Assembly (NCBI GenBank): GCA_951213105.1
Contig: OX578145.1
Span: 120,015,239-120,079,238 of the forward strand
DNA length: 64,000 nt
Direction of reading: 5' to 3'
Source of the DNA: Amaurobius ferox
Taxonomy: Eukaryota; Arthropoda; Arachnida; Araneae; Amaurobiidae
Under the pieces are notes generated by a model, which was given only the letters and a program-made list of their open reading frames with translations, searched no databases and was not told the origin of the DNA. Positions 44,566-56,760 of this stretch are shown piece after piece. Made by a program: the position numbers and the translations under genes. The number at the start of each line of letters is the position of its first letter. Position 1 is the stretch's first letter.

Positions 44566-45448
44566 TTACTTTCCTTATGTACATAATGTATAAGGAAAGT
44601 ATTGTGACGGGGTCGAAAATTCGAATTCGAGTTTTCGACGGGAGAGCACGATTCAAGCATCCCTGATTACGAATCAAGCATTTTTGGAGTGATGGCTGTG
44701 TGTGTGTGTCAGTGAGTCTGTGGAGACGATAACTGACGAACGAATGGACCGATTCGAACCAAATTTGGTACAAAAATCACAATCCGTAAACACTGGAAGC
44801 CTATTGTTTTTATGCGCAATCGAATGTTCAGAACCCCCCTAAATTTTCGAATGAAATTTTGAAAAAATCGTCAAAAAATCAAAACCACTAATAAAGTAAC
44901 GCAAATAGATATTTCTTATGTAATTTTTCATTAGAAAACGATTGACATAAATTTTAGAACTCTAACATGAACCGTTCTCGAGATATTGTACATTTTTTAA
45001 AAAAATTATCAAAAAGTCATATAAAATAAAAAAAAATATATTTCCTATTGTGAAACATGTTCACTTATCATATGTAATACCAAGCGATAAATTGGTTGGC
45101 ATCATTCTCGTGGATCTAGCTCGTTCCATTCATGAAAAAAGATGCTTCAAGTAATACTTTTGTATTTCAACGCCAATAGTCATTTATCTGCTGTAAAATT
45201 AACTTATTTCTTAGTGCATAACGCTTGGCGAGATTTTGGCGACGAATTTGGCGGAATATCGCCATAACGAAAATCTCGCCAAATGGATAAAAATGACGCT
45301 AAATCAATGAAAATGACGAATAATTGTCGAAAATTCAATATCAGGGAAAGAATATTAGTATCTACTATAAGAAAAACCTATTTTTTTACTGTAACAGTAG
45401 TAAATTCATTACATTATATAAGGAAAGTCATGTGCTGCCCACATCAGA
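44566..45448 (-). mobile_element. Repeat A copy
   Basis: Complete: in forward (minus) orientation TCTGATGTGGGCAGCACATG to GGAAAGTAA. It is flanked by A on its 5' side and T on its 3' side. The minus frame 44555-44773 and plus frame 45324-45575 recur in other copies and are repeat-derived. Confidence 0.88.
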
Positions 45449-45591
45449 TTTTTTTTTAATGTGTTTAAATGGTGGTTTCAACAGGCTAAAATATGGTAAG
45501 AGAATACATTTTGCGTTTCAGCCTTTTCATCTCTATATGCTGCCAAACTTCATATTTTTGTACATAAAATCGTAAAAGATATTGTAATTCC

Positions 45592-45663
45592 ATCCCAGCA
45601 GCTCAACGGTAGAGCGTCGGCCGGCCTGTTTGATGATCCAGGGTTCGATCCCCGGTTGGGGCA
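45592..45663 (+). repeat. Solitary tRNA-derived SINE head
   Basis: A box CAGCTCAACGGTAGAGC and B box GGTTCGATCCC with a GGTTGGGGCAGCAAGGTT 3' end. The putative anticodon loop CGGCCTG lacks U33 and its stem is mispaired. After CAGCAAGG the sequence departs from the repeat E body, so this copy is short or truncated. Confidence 0.72.
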
Positions 45664-45879
45664 GCAAGGTTCAGCAAGGCAAATTGAAAGATTTTCTATT
45701 ATGACAGTAAGAAAAAGTTCCGAAAAATCCCGAATACATCTCTGCCCATAATACTTTCCCTTTACATATAATATGCACTGTAGTGAAAGCAAAATGTTTT
45801 TTTATGAATATGGTAAATATAGAAAAAATAAAACGAACAAGACACCCATTTTTCATACAGAATTTCTATCTGATCCCAA

Positions 45880-46165
45880 CATAAGTACCTGTTATTACCC
45901 CAAAGTCTGGATGTTAGTAGTTATTGATCGGCCCTTCTTCATTACAAAAGTCAGCTGCTGCACTCTAAAACTGTCTGCAGAAGTTTCGGGGCATTTCGTG
46001 TGGCCATCATTAGCTTTCGCCTCCCCCCTTGCCCTTTAGATTCGAAATCCAATCGATTCCTTAATTGACTTAATTCGAATACAGGAGACAGTTCCTTCGG
46101 ACTTTAATTTAGGGTTCACTGTCTGGAGAAAAGACGTGTTTTTAATCTGATAAGTCTAAAAGTTC
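45880..46165 (+). repeat. Repeat G copy 1
   Basis: It shares CAAAAGTCAGCTGCTGCACT, TTCGAAATCCAATCGATTC and GTCTGGAGAAAAGAC with 53728-53975, and more weakly with 61850-62125. Its function is unknown; the frame 45773-46039 is not conserved between copies. Confidence 0.7.
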
Positions 46166-46402
46166 GGATTTGCGTTTCAGGCCAGTATAACTATACATTT
46201 GATTGAACACGATCTCTAAAGGTGCATTTAAGAAATTGTTTGATTAAGAAATGTTTTTAGAATTTCTAAAAATTAAAGATGAAATTACAAACTATTTTTT
46301 TGCCAGTCTAACACATGTGAAATTTTATATTGTATTTTTGATAAATTTTGAAGAACATTGAGCAATATATCTCGAAAGGACCATGTCAGCATTCTAAAAA
46401 AA

Positions 46403-47320
46403 TCTGATGTGGGCAACACATGACTTTCCTTATATAATGCAACGAATTTAATACTTTTACAGTTAAAAAAATGTTATTCTTATAGTAGATACTTATATCC
46501 TTTCCAAGATATTGAATTTTCTTTAATGAGTCGTCATTTTCATTGATTTAGCGTTATTTTTATCCATTTGGCAAGATTTTCGTTAATTTGGCAACATTTA
46601 AAAATGTCGCCAAGTTGGCGACATTCCGCTAAATTCGACGCCAAGATCTCGCCAAGCGTTATAGCCCGAGAAATAAATTATTCTTACAACAGATAAATGA
46701 TTATTGGCGTTCAAATACAGAAGTATTACTCAAAGTATCTTTTCTCGTGAATGGAACGAGTGAGACCCACGAGAATGATGTCACCCAATTTATCGTATGA
46801 TATTACATATGAAAAGTAAACATGTTTCTCAACAGTTATTATTTTTTTTTATATATGGGATTTTTTTGATAAATTTATTGGAAAAATGTACAATACCTCG
46901 AGAACGGTTCATGCTAGCGTTCTAAAGTTTATGTCAATCGTTTTCTAAGGAAAAATTACATAAGAAATGTCTATTTGCGTAACTTTATTAAAGGTTTTTA
47001 TTTTTTGATGATTTCTTCAAAATTTCACTCGAAAATTTTGGGGGTTCTGAACATTCGATTGTGTTTTAAAACAATAAGCTTCCAGTGTTCATGGATTGTG
47101 ATTTTTGTACCAAATTTCATTCGAATCGCTCCATTCGTTCGTGTTATATCGTCTCCACAGACTTACTGACGCACACACGCCCATACACAGACATCACCTC
47201 ACAAATGTTCGATTTGTGATCAGGGATGCTTGAAACGTGCTTTTCCGTCGAAAACTCGAATTCGAATTTTCGACCCCGTCACAATACTTTCCTTATACAT
47301 TATGCATATAAGGAAAGTAA
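46403..47320 (+). mobile_element. Repeat A copy
   Basis: Complete, 918 bp, flanked by A and T. Contains the GGCGA palindromic block (about 46565-46660) and a short CACACACGCCCATACACA microsatellite near 47171. Ends in the hairpin GGAAAGTAA. Confidence 0.88.
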
Positions 47321-47333
47321 TTAGTATCATTCC

Positions 47334-48516
47334 TTACTTTTCCTACAAGACGTGGTAATGTTGGGGGAAAGTATTGGATTCATGTCGAAACTCTCAACTC
47401 AAGTTTCAACGGACTTATACATTTTGAGTACTCTAGAACCCGAAAAGTGCGTGACGTCTGTTTGTGTGTCTGTCTGTGCAATGTATGTATCCACTTTAAC
47501 TAAAACATTAACAGACAAAATTTTACGAAATTTGGTTTGTAAGCCACTTGTCGGTTACCCTGGTGTTAATTAGATTTTGTTACGATTCTGAAAAGAAGAA
47601 CCTGCCCTTTCTTTCGAAATGGTCCGCAAAAAAGTATGTAACCACTCTGGCTGAGAAACTAATTGAAAAAAGTTTCACAAAATTTAGTAGATAAATTACC
47701 AGTGAGATGTTTTGCTGAGTAGAGTTTGGTACGATTCGAAAAGAAAAAATCTGATGTGGACAACACATGACTTTCCTTATATAATGTAATGAATTTACTA
47801 CTTTTAGAGTAAAAAATAGGTTTTTCTTATAGTAGATACTAATATTCTTTCCAAGATATTGAATTTTCGACAATTAGTCGTCATTTTCATAGATTTAGCG
47901 TCATTTTTATCCATTTGGCGAGATTTTCGTTAATTTGGCAACATTTCAAAAAGTCGCCAAGTTGGCGACATTCCGCCAAATCCGTCGCCAAAATCTCGCC
48001 AAGCGTTATGGACGAAGAAATAAGTTGTTCTTAGAGCAGATAAATGACTATTGGCGTTCAAATACAAAAGTGTTACTCAAAGTATCTTTTTTCATAAATG
48101 GAACGAGCTAGATCCACGAGAATGATGTCACCCAATTTATCGCATGGTATAACATATGAAAAGTGAACATGTTTCTCAATAGGAAATATTTTTTTTTTCC
48201 TTTTATATGACTTTTTGATATTTTTCTTGAAAAATGCGCAATATCTCGAAAACGGTTCATGTTAGCGTTCTAAAATATGCCAATCGTTTTCTAATGAAAA
48301 ATTACATAAGAAATGTCTATTTGCGTAACTTTATTAGCGGTTTTGATTTTTTGATGATTTTTTCAAAATTTTATTCGAAAATTTAGGGGGGTTCTGAACA
48401 TTCGATTACGTATAAAAACAATAGGCTTCCAGTGTTTACGGATTGTGATTTTTGTACCAAATTTGGTTCAAATCGGTCCATTCGTTGTCAGTTATCGTCT
48501 CCACAGTCTTACTGAC

Positions 48517-48553
<37 letters not shown>

Positions 48554-49020
48554 CTTTCACACACACACACACACACACACAGACATCACTTCAAAAATGT
48601 TTGATTCGTGATCAGGGATGCTTGAAACGTGCTCTCCCGTCGAAAACTCGAATTCGAATTTTCGACCCCGTCACAATACTTTCCTTATACATTATGTATA
48701 TAAGGAAAGTAATAACGTGCCTTTTTTTGCAAAATGGCCCACAAAAATTGCCAAAATTTAAAGTAAATGACTACGTGTGTTCAAATGTATTGTTTAACTG
48801 CTTGTTTTGTACCTAATTTTTAATTAATAAGACCAACATCATAACTCTCATACAGGTTGTCACGGGATATTTTATAGTTTTTTGTGTATTTTCGCCATGT
48901 CGATTTTAAATATACGTTCAGTCGCCAAATGATAACGAAAATTAAAATAAAACGGCAAATGTAGTACAATTCAAAAAAATTATTTGCCTTATTTTGTGCC
49001 ATTAAACTCAATTTAATGAA
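47334..49020 (-). mobile_element. Repeat B copy split by a repeat A copy
   Basis: The B hairpin end is at 47334-47390. B sequence runs to 47749 (GGTACGATTCGAAAAG) and resumes at 48713 (TAACGTGCCTTTTTTTGCAA). Comparison with intact B copies shows that nothing but the A element was added and no target duplication was made. The 5' terminus is degenerate where the next B copy begins. Confidence 0.82.
47750..48712 (+). mobile_element. Repeat A copy nested in repeat B
   Basis: Starts TCTGATGTGGACAACACATG and ends GGAAAGTAA. CA microsatellite is interrupted by CATACTTTCAC (48515-48582). Its insertion between A and T in a known B context makes it the best copy for defining the element boundaries. 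Confidence 0.9.
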
Positions 49021-49035
49021 TCATAAAAGAAAATA

Positions 49036-49768
49036 TCCAATGCGGGCAGCACATGACTTTCCCTGCAGACTTATATTCACTTCTATTTATCTTAATTAAA
49101 TTTAATTCACTTTTAATTCAATTTTCGTTCTCATTTGGTAACTGGACTTATTTTCAAAGGTGGCGTAGAGAAAATACGAAAATACTATAATATCTCGAGA
49201 ACGGCTAGTCCTAGTGTAATAGCGTTGATCTTATTCTTTTCTTCGTTAAAAATTAGGTATGAAACAAGCATTTAATGGATATATTTGAGCATACGTAGAT
49301 TTTTATTTTAGATTGTGACGATTCTTGCGGGCCATTTTGCAAAAAAAGGCAGATTACTTTTCTCCGAATCATACCAAATTCTAATTCACAAGCGACTTAT
49401 CTACCGAATTTTGTGAAATTCGGTCTATTAGTTTTTCAGCTAGAGTGGATACAAGCTTTTGCAGACCATTTCGCAAAAAAAAAAAGGCGGGTTCTTTTAT
49501 CCCGAATCATACCTAAAACTAATCAGCACCAGATTCGCCCACAAGTGACTTACCTACTAAATTTTATGAAATTGGGTCCATTAGTTTTTTAGTTGGAGTG
49601 GATACAAAATCTGCACAGACAGACACACACACAGACGTCACGCTAAAACTAGTTTTTACGTATTCTAGAGGTCTCGAAACGTGTAGATCCGTCGAAAACT
49701 CGAGTTGCCATTTTCGGCATGATTCCAATACTTTCCCAATACATTACTATGTATTGCAGGGAAAGTAA
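49036..49768 (+). mobile_element. Repeat B copy
   Basis: Starts with a mutated TCCAATGCGGGCAGCACATG, has ACTTTCCCTGCAG, both half-units, the ACACACACAGACGTCACGCT block and the hairpin TATTGCAGGGAAAGTAA. Confidence 0.85.
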
Positions 49769-49996
49769 TAAAGAGAATATGAATTTGTATTTGTGGCGAA
49801 AGTCACGTGCTGTTCACGTGTTCTCATCAGATTCTTTTGTGATGTAACAACTGAATATCTTACGGCAATAGTGGGTTAACCGGCATTTTTGAAAATTGGA
49901 GAAAATGAACTTTAACTTTAGAGTTTATTTTCTCAGTTCATTTTAGTTTAGATGGGGAAAATACATTTATTTGCACATTGCTACAATATTCTCATA

Positions 49997-50925
49997 TTAC
50001 TTTCCTTATATACGTAATGTATAAGGAAAGTATTGCGACGGGGTCGAAAATTCGAATTCCAGTTTTCGACGGGAGAGCACGTTTCAAGCATCCCTGATCA
50101 CGAATCAAACATTCTTGAAGTGATGTGTGTGTGTGTGTGTGTGTGTGAAAGTGTGTGTGTGTGTGTCAGTGAATCTGTGGAGACGATAACTGACGAACGA
50201 ATGGACCGATTCGAACCAAATTTGGTACAAAAATCACAATCCATAAACACTGGAAGCCTATTGTTTTTATACATAATCGAATGTTCAGAACCCCCCTAAA
50301 TTTTCGAATGAAATTTTGAAAAAATTGTCAAAAATTAAAACCGCTAATAAAGTTACGCAAATAGACATTTCTTATGTAATTTTTCATTAGAAAACGATTG
50401 GCATATATTTTAGAACGCTAACATGAACCGTTCTCGAGATATTGTACATTTTTCAAAAAAATTATGAAAAAGTCACATAAAAAAAAATTCCTATTGAGAA
50501 ACATGTTCACTTTTCACATGTAATACCATGCGATGAATTGAGTGACATCATTCTCGTGGATCTAGCTCGTTCCATTCATGAAAAAATATACTTTGAATAA
50601 TACTTTTGTATTTGAACGCCAATAGTCATTTATCTGCTGTAAGAATAACTTTTTTCTTAGTGCATAACGCTTGGCGAGATTTTGGCGACGAGTTTGGCGG
50701 AATATCGTCAACTTGGCGACTTTTTTGAAATGTTGCCAAAATAATGAAAATCTCGCCAAATGGATAAAAATGACGCTAAATCAATGAAAATGACGACTCA
50801 TTGTCGAAAATTCAATGTTTTGGAAAGAATATTAGTATCTACTATAAGAAAAACCGATTTTTTTACTGTAAAAGTAGTAAATTCATTACATTATATAAGA
50901 AAAGTCATGTGTTGCCCACATCAGA
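49997..50925 (-). mobile_element. Repeat A copy
   Basis: Complete, flanked by T (right of its 3' end) and A (before its 5' end) in forward orientation. GT microsatellite at 50123-50167. Plus frames 50033-50299 and 50801-51025 are repeat-derived. Confidence 0.88.
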
Positions 50926-51209
50926 TTTTTTTGGTATATGTCTGAAGAAGTTATTACATGTGGCAGATAATGAATCAGGAGTATTATATATGCGTTTTCA
51001 CTTGCTTGGCTACGTTGTGGGTTAGCTCATCGTTGCCGTAAGGTTTTCAATTGGATGTCAAATTATCCTTTTAGCAAAAATTAAGGCTTACCGTGGCCTA
51101 ACGTTCTTAATGCAGTTTTTCAATAGAAATGATTCGTTGATTGAGGTTTCGGATTCCGACGCTTTTCAAGTATCATTGAGAAAGTTGCGCAAGTTTTTTA
51201 AACGTATTT
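50926..51209. other. Unassigned spacer between repeats
   Basis: No recognised repeat or gene. The phrase TTGCTTGGCTACGTTGTGGG is not seen elsewhere in the window. Confidence 0.3.
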
Positions 51210-51967
51210 TTACTTCCCCTGCAATACATGGGAATGTATAGGGAAAATATTGGAATCATGACGAAAATCGCAACTCGAGTTTTCGACGGATCTACGCGTT
51301 TCGAGACCTCTAGAATACGAAAAAATTATTTTTAGCGTGACGTCTGTGTGTGTGTCTGTGCGTCTGTCTGTCTGTGCAGATTTTGTATCCACTCTAACTA
51401 AAAAAACTAATTGGCCGAATTTCATAAAATTTGGTAGGTAGATCACTTGTGGGCAAATATGGTGCTGATTAGTTTTGGGTACGATTCGGGATAAAAGAAC
51501 CCGCCTTTTTCTGCGAAATAACCCGCAAAAACATATATCCACTCTAGCTGAAAAACGAATCTACCGAATTTTGTGAAATTCGGTCCATAAGTCTTTTGTG
51601 GGTTACCTTGGTGCTGATTAGATTTTAGTACGATTCCGAAATAAATAACCTGCCTTTTTTTGCAAAATGGCCCGCAAAAATCGTCAAAATCTAAAATAAA
51701 AAACTACATATGCTCAAATATATCCATTAAATGCTTGTTTTATACGTAATTTGTAACGAAGAAAAGAATAAGTCCAACTCCATTACACTAGGACTAGCCG
51801 TTCTCGAGATATTTTAGTTTTTTTGCATTCTTTTTACGCCACCTTTGAAAATAACTCCAGTTACCAAATGAGAACGAAAATTGAATTAAAAGTGAATCAA
51901 ATTTGATTAAAATAAGAAGAACATGGATATAAGTCTGCAGGGATAGTCCTGTGCTGCCCACATCAAA
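51210..51967 (-). mobile_element. Repeat B copy
   Basis: Left hairpin TTACTTCCCCTGCAATACAT, GT microsatellite near 51343-51372, right end GTGCTGCCCACATCAAA. A second partial B begins immediately at 51973. Confidence 0.85.
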
Positions 51968-51972
51968 TTTTT

Positions 51973-52100
51973 AACTTTCCTTGCAATGCACGGTAATTTA
52001 TAGAGAAAACATTGGAATCATGCCGCAAATCGGAATTCGACAAATTTACGCGTTTTGGGACCTCTAGAACACGAAAAACTATTTTTAGCATAACGTAATT
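51973..52100 (-). repeat. Repeat B hairpin-side fragment
   Basis: CTTTCCTTGCAATGCACGGT, GGGACCTCTAGAACACG and TTTTTAGCATAACG match the first about 130 bases of B from its hairpin end; the sequence then switches to repeat D. Confidence 0.75.
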
Positions 52101-52104
52101 CATT

Positions 52105-52720
52105 TTAAAGGGCTTAAAAAATCTTGAGATTGATGTTATACTTGAAAATGGAACTTCAGAGGGGGTAAATTGCCCCCCGAGGGGCATCATGACGTCACGA
52201 GCAAAATAATTATATTGCGGCTTTCACACCAGTGATTGAAATTGTAAAGTCTCGTGATAATTGAGTCATAAATAAACCCTTTTATGTATGATTGTGTCCA
52301 ATTTTGTCCTATGCTGCCATGTTGAAAAAATATAAAACTTCGATTAACTTTGCTAAAGAGATAAGATTAAAGAAACAAATTCAATGTTATCTCAGCAAGT
52401 TTCCATCAGAATGTTACCATGTCCTGACATAATATTCGTAATGCCAATATAAACCAAGTAAAAGAAAAATTAACTTGAGTGTTGTTCAACTCGATTTTCT
52501 CATACCAGAATTCATTTTTTTTTTTCAAATTTTACAAGAAAAAATTTGAAAAATCGGTATCGTGGGTTCAAATGATTACAGCTATAGCGTGTTACCCTTC
52601 ACTTTAAAGGGCTTGAAAAAAATCTTTCGCTTGATACTATATTTGATAATGGTTCCCCGGAGGGTGCAACTTGCTAATGACGTCACGAACAAAATATTTT
52701 TTTTGTATCGCGGTTATTAC
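52105..52720 (+). repeat. Repeat D copies 4 and 5 (two partial)
   Basis: The segment 52105-52335 has the GGGGGTAAATTGCCC, ATGACGTCACGAGC and TTTTGTCCTATGCTGCCATG block. The segment 52500-52716 repeats the earlier part (GAAAAATCGGTATCGTGG, CACTTTAAAGGGCTTGAAAA, AATGACGTCACGAAC). A stretch in between (52340-52460) matches 25030-25110. Confidence 0.7.
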
Positions 52721-53630
52721 TTTGCTTATATGCATAATGTATAAGGAAAGTATTGTGACGGGGTTGAAAATTCGAATTCGAGTTTTCGACGGGAGAGCAC
52801 GTTTCAAACATCCCTGATCACGAATCGAACATTTTTGAGATGATGTCTGTCTGTGTGTGTGTCAGTGAGTCTGTGGAGACGATATCTCACGAACGAATAG
52901 AGCGATTCGAATGAAGTTTGGTGCAAAAATCACAATTCGTGAATACTGGAAGCTTATTGTTTTTAAACACAATCGAATGTTCAGAACCGCCCTAAATTTT
53001 CGAGTGAAATTTTGAAAAAATCATTAAAAAATCAAGATCTTTAATAAAGTTACTCAAATGGACAGTTCTTATGTAATTTTCCCTTAGAAAACCATTGACG
53101 TAAACTGTAGAACGTTAGTATTAACCGTTCTCGAGATATTGCGCATTTTTCACATACATTTATAAAAAAAATCAAGCAAAATAAAAAAATATTAACTGTT
53201 AAGAAACATGTTCACTTTTCATATGTAATATCATGAGATACATTTGGTGACATCATTCTCGTGAATCTAACTCGTTCTATTCACGAGAAAAGATACTTTG
53301 AGTAATAATTTTGTATTTGAACGCCAATAGTCATTTATCTGCTGTAAAAATAACTTATTTCTCCGTCCATAACATTTGGCGTGATTTTGGCGACGAATTT
53401 GGCGGAATGTCGCCAACTTGACAACTTTTATAAACTTTGCCAAATTAAAGAAAATCTCGCCAAATGGATAAAAATGACGCTAAATCAATGAAAATGACGA
53501 CTAATTGAAGAAAATCCAATAACTTGGAAAGAAAATAAATATCTACTAGTATTAGAATAACATTTTTTAACTGTAAAAGTAGTAAATTCATTGCATTATA
53601 TAAGGAAAGTCATGTGCTGCCCACATCAGA
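52717..53630 (-). mobile_element. Repeat A copy inserted in repeat D
   Basis: It begins TTACTTTGCTTATATGC after D sequence (GTATCGCGGTTA) and ends CCCACATCAGA. Complete, with a short GTGTGTGTG microsatellite. Confidence 0.88.
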
Positions 53631-53637
53631 TTTTTTT

Positions 53638-53699
53638 TACTGTGAAAGTAGTAATTTCATTGCATTATATAAGGAAAGTCATGTGCTGCTCACATCAGA
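53638..53699 (-). repeat. Extra copy of the repeat A 5' end
   Basis: About 62 bases (GTGAAAGTAGTAATTTCATT...GCTCACATCAGA) repeat the terminus of the adjacent A copy in tandem. A similar tandem end lies at 56761-56823. Confidence 0.85.
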
Positions 53700-53727
53700 T
53701 TTTTTAGACATAACATCGTGTCATCGA

Positions 53728-53975
53728 TGTTTGGGTCTGGATATGTTGCTGCTTATTGACTGCTCAATGTTCATAACAAAAGTCAGCTGCTGCACTTTCT
53801 GCTAAAGTTAAGGGACATTTCGTGTAGCCATTATTAGCATTCGCCATTCCTCTTGCCCTTTCGATTCGAAATCCAATCGATTCAACGATTGTCTTAATTC
53901 GAATACAGGAGACAGTTCACCCAGATTTTAATTTTGCCTCATTGTCTGGAGAAAAGACACGCCCCGTTAATCTGA
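53728..53975 (+). repeat. Repeat G copy 2
   Basis: ACAAAAGTCAGCTGCTGCAC, CTTTCGATTCGAAATCCAAT and GGAGAAAAGACACGCC match copy 1 in order. It lies next to repeat A, as do the other G copies. Confidence 0.7.
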
Positions 53976-54199
53976 TAATTTAAGTTTCAAAGTTTGAGCT
54001 GGCGATTTGGGTTTCAAGATAATTATAAGAAATTTAAATTAACATGACTCCCAAATTCTATTAGGTACATTTATGTTAAGGATTAAGAACATTTTTTACA
54101 GTTTATCCTTTAATGAAAGATGAAATTAAAAAGGGTGGTCAAGCACATGTTCAGTTCTATACGGTATTATAAGGTACTTATCGTCGAAAATAGTAGTTT

Positions 54200-54545
54200 T
54201 AATTGAAAATCCAGCTCCGTTAGATTCCGTCCCGTGTCAATACTGTAAGAGTGCAAAGATTCAGCTTTCTATGTCACCAAGGGGGATTTTGGAGAATCTG
54301 AAAAAACATTTCTAAAGTCGTTCATTTTGTCCTTCTTCAGGACGGGGATCAAACATCCAGATCCGTTAGGTTCTGTTTGTTCCATGCACGATACTATAAG
54401 TATGCAAAGATTCAGCTTTCTAAGTCACCAAGGGGGATTTTGGAGAATCTGAAAAAATATTTCTGAAGTCCTTCATTTTTCCTTTCCCAGGAGGGAGATC
54501 AAAAATATAGATCCACTAGGTTCTGTCCCATTCTTGATACTATAA
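54200..54545 (+). repeat. Tandem repeat, about 151-bp unit
   Basis: GCAAAGATTCAGCTTTCT is repeated at 54253 and 54404, and CCAAGGGGGATTTTGGAGAA follows each. A third partial unit ends at GATACTATAAG (54534-54544), the SINE insertion point. Relatives lie at 30600-30800. No open frame is shared. Confidence 0.8.
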
Positions 54546-54890
54546 GTGTTGTTGTTGAGATCCAGACCGTCCGGCCTACCAGAAAGGTGTAGAAGACCCA
54601 GACCGTCCGACTCGTCCAGGGGACTAAGAGCAGCTATTTGGACGGCCGGATACCAGAAAGGTGTAAGGTAACTGTTTGGACGGCCGGGAAGAACCACCCA
54701 ATTTAGACTGGAACCCAGTAGGGGAGGTATCCACAGGGACCGTACCCTCCTTCCCCTACCACCAACCTCTCGGAAGGACTTACGGATCTACATGTTTTAA
54801 GTGATCATACTCCGCGTGAACACGGCGGGCCCATTTTTGGCGGCGGAGGGAATCGAACCCGCGTCTACCGAGTGCAATAACGTCAAAAGA
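54546..54890 (-). mobile_element. SINE copy (tRNA-type head, internal tail duplication)
   Basis: The 3' end is at the left (TTGTTGTTGAGATCCAGACC). Part of the tail occurs again at 54591-54660 (AGACCCAGACCGTCCGACTC). The head side on the minus strand has GGGTTCGATTCCC (B box), with no 5S sequence. The A-box end is missing, and no clear target duplication was found. Confidence 0.75.
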
Positions 54891-55045
54891 AACGTTACGG
54901 AATTTTACGGAGAACGTTACGGAAAATGTAAACACTTTGAATGTGTGTATCTCTGAACCTAACAGATAAAAAAGCAACTTATATTCATCTTGTTGGTATA
55001 CGGTACCATTTATGAATATACAAAAATAATTTCAATACTTTAATA

Positions 55046-55590
55046 TGGCTTTCCTTATATACATATAATGTATAAGGAAAGTATTGTGACGGGATCGAAA
55101 ATTCGAATTCGGGTTTTCGACGGGAGAGCACGTACCAAGCATCCCTGAACACGAATCAGACGTTTTTGAGATGATGTCTGTGTGTATGTGTGTGTGAAAG
55201 TATGTGTGTGTGTATGTCAGTGACTCTGTGGAGACGATAACTGACGAACGAATGGACCGATTCGAAAGAAATTTCGTACCAAAATTATAATCCATGAATA
55301 CTGGAAGTCTATTGTTTTTATACGCAATCGAATGTTCAGAACCTCCCCCCCCCCCTAAATTTCTCGTTCCATTCATGAGAAAAGATACTTTAAGTAATAC
55401 TTTTGTATTTGAACGTCTATAGTCATTTGTCTGCTATAAGAATAGCTTATTTCTCCGTCCATAACGCTCGGCGATATTTTGGCGGAATGTTGCCAACTTG
55501 GCGACTTTTTTTAAATGTTGACAAATTAACGAAAATGTCGCCAAATTGATAAAAATGACGCCAAATCAATAAATATAATGACTAGATGAT
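55046..55590 (-). repeat. Repeat A copy with internal deletion
   Basis: The hairpin side is present (CTTTCCTTATATACATATAA). After a C-run at 55345-55355 the sequence jumps to the TCTCGTTCCATTCATGAG block, losing about 350 bp. The 5' terminus is also missing. Confidence 0.8.
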
Positions 55591-55788
55591 GAAGTAATTA
55601 TTAAAGTATTTTAATATATGGATACTATATCGCTTATTGAGGATTGTATGAATATTGATGATTGTTTAGAGTTGCACGAAGTATAAATTAATCGAGCATT
55701 TGGAAATAGTTTTACGTGTTGTCATCCTGAAAATCGCCTAATGTACAATACAACGCTAAAAACATAGCGCCGTTGATCTTATACATTA
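55591..55788. other. Unassigned short spacer
   Basis: AT-rich; contains TTTTACGTGTTGTCATCC, reminiscent of 11100-11115. No gene is seen. Confidence 0.3.
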
Positions 55789-56750
55789 TTACTTTCCTTA
55801 TATACATATTGTATAAGGAAAGTATTGTGACGGGGTCGAAAATTCGAATTTGAGTTTTCGACAGGAGAGCACGTTTCAAGCATCCCTGATCACGAATCAA
55901 ACATTTTTGAAGTGATGTCTGTGTATGTGTAAAAGTATGTGTGTGTGTGTGAAAGTATGCGTGTGTGTGTGTGTGTGTGTGTCAGTGAGTCTGTAGAGAC
56001 GATAGCTGACGAACGAATGGACCGATTCGATCGAAATTTGGTAGAAAAATCATAATCCGTAAACACTGGAAGCCTATTGTTTTTATACGCAATCGAATGT
56101 TCAGAACCACCCTAAATTTTCGAGTGAAATTTTGAAAAATCGTCAAAAAGTCAAAACCGCTAATAAAGTTACGCAAATAGACATTTCTTATGTAATTTTT
56201 CATTAGAAAACGATTGACATAAATTTTAGAACTCTAACATGAACCTTTCTCGAGATATTGCATATTTTTCAAAAAAATTATAAAAAAGTTATATAAAATA
56301 AAATAAAAAATATTTCCTATTGAGAAACATGTTTACTTTTCAAATGTAATACCATGCGATAAATTCGGTTACATCATTCTGGTGGATCTAGCTTGTTCCA
56401 TTCATGAAAAAAGATACTTTGAGTAATACTTTTGTATTTCAACGCCAATAGTTATTTATCTGCTATAAGAATAACTTATTTCTGCGTTCATAACGCTTGG
56501 CGAGATTTTGGCGACGAATTAGGCGGAATGTCGCCAACTTGGCGAAATATTTAATTATTGTCAAATAAATAAAAATCTCGCCAAATCAATAAAAATGACG
56601 CTAAATCATTGAAAATGACGATTCATTGAAGAAAATTCAATATCTTGGAAAGAATACAAGTATCTACTATAAGAATAACATTTTTTTTAACTGTAAAAGT
56701 AGTAAATTTATTGCATCATATAAGAAAAGTCATGTGTTGTCCACATCAGA
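55789..56750 (-). mobile_element. Repeat A copy
   Basis: Complete, with two interrupted GT tracts at 55918-55981. Flanks fit A/T. A tandem extra 5' end follows at 56761-56823. Confidence 0.88.
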
Positions 56751-56760
56751 TTTTTTTATT

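Noticed and set aside
45324..45575. Open frames with FITLYKESHVLPTSDFF-type endings (also at 47580, 50801, 56626)
   Set aside because: They all translate the same 5' end of repeat A, shift between copies and have no domain; they are repeat-derived.
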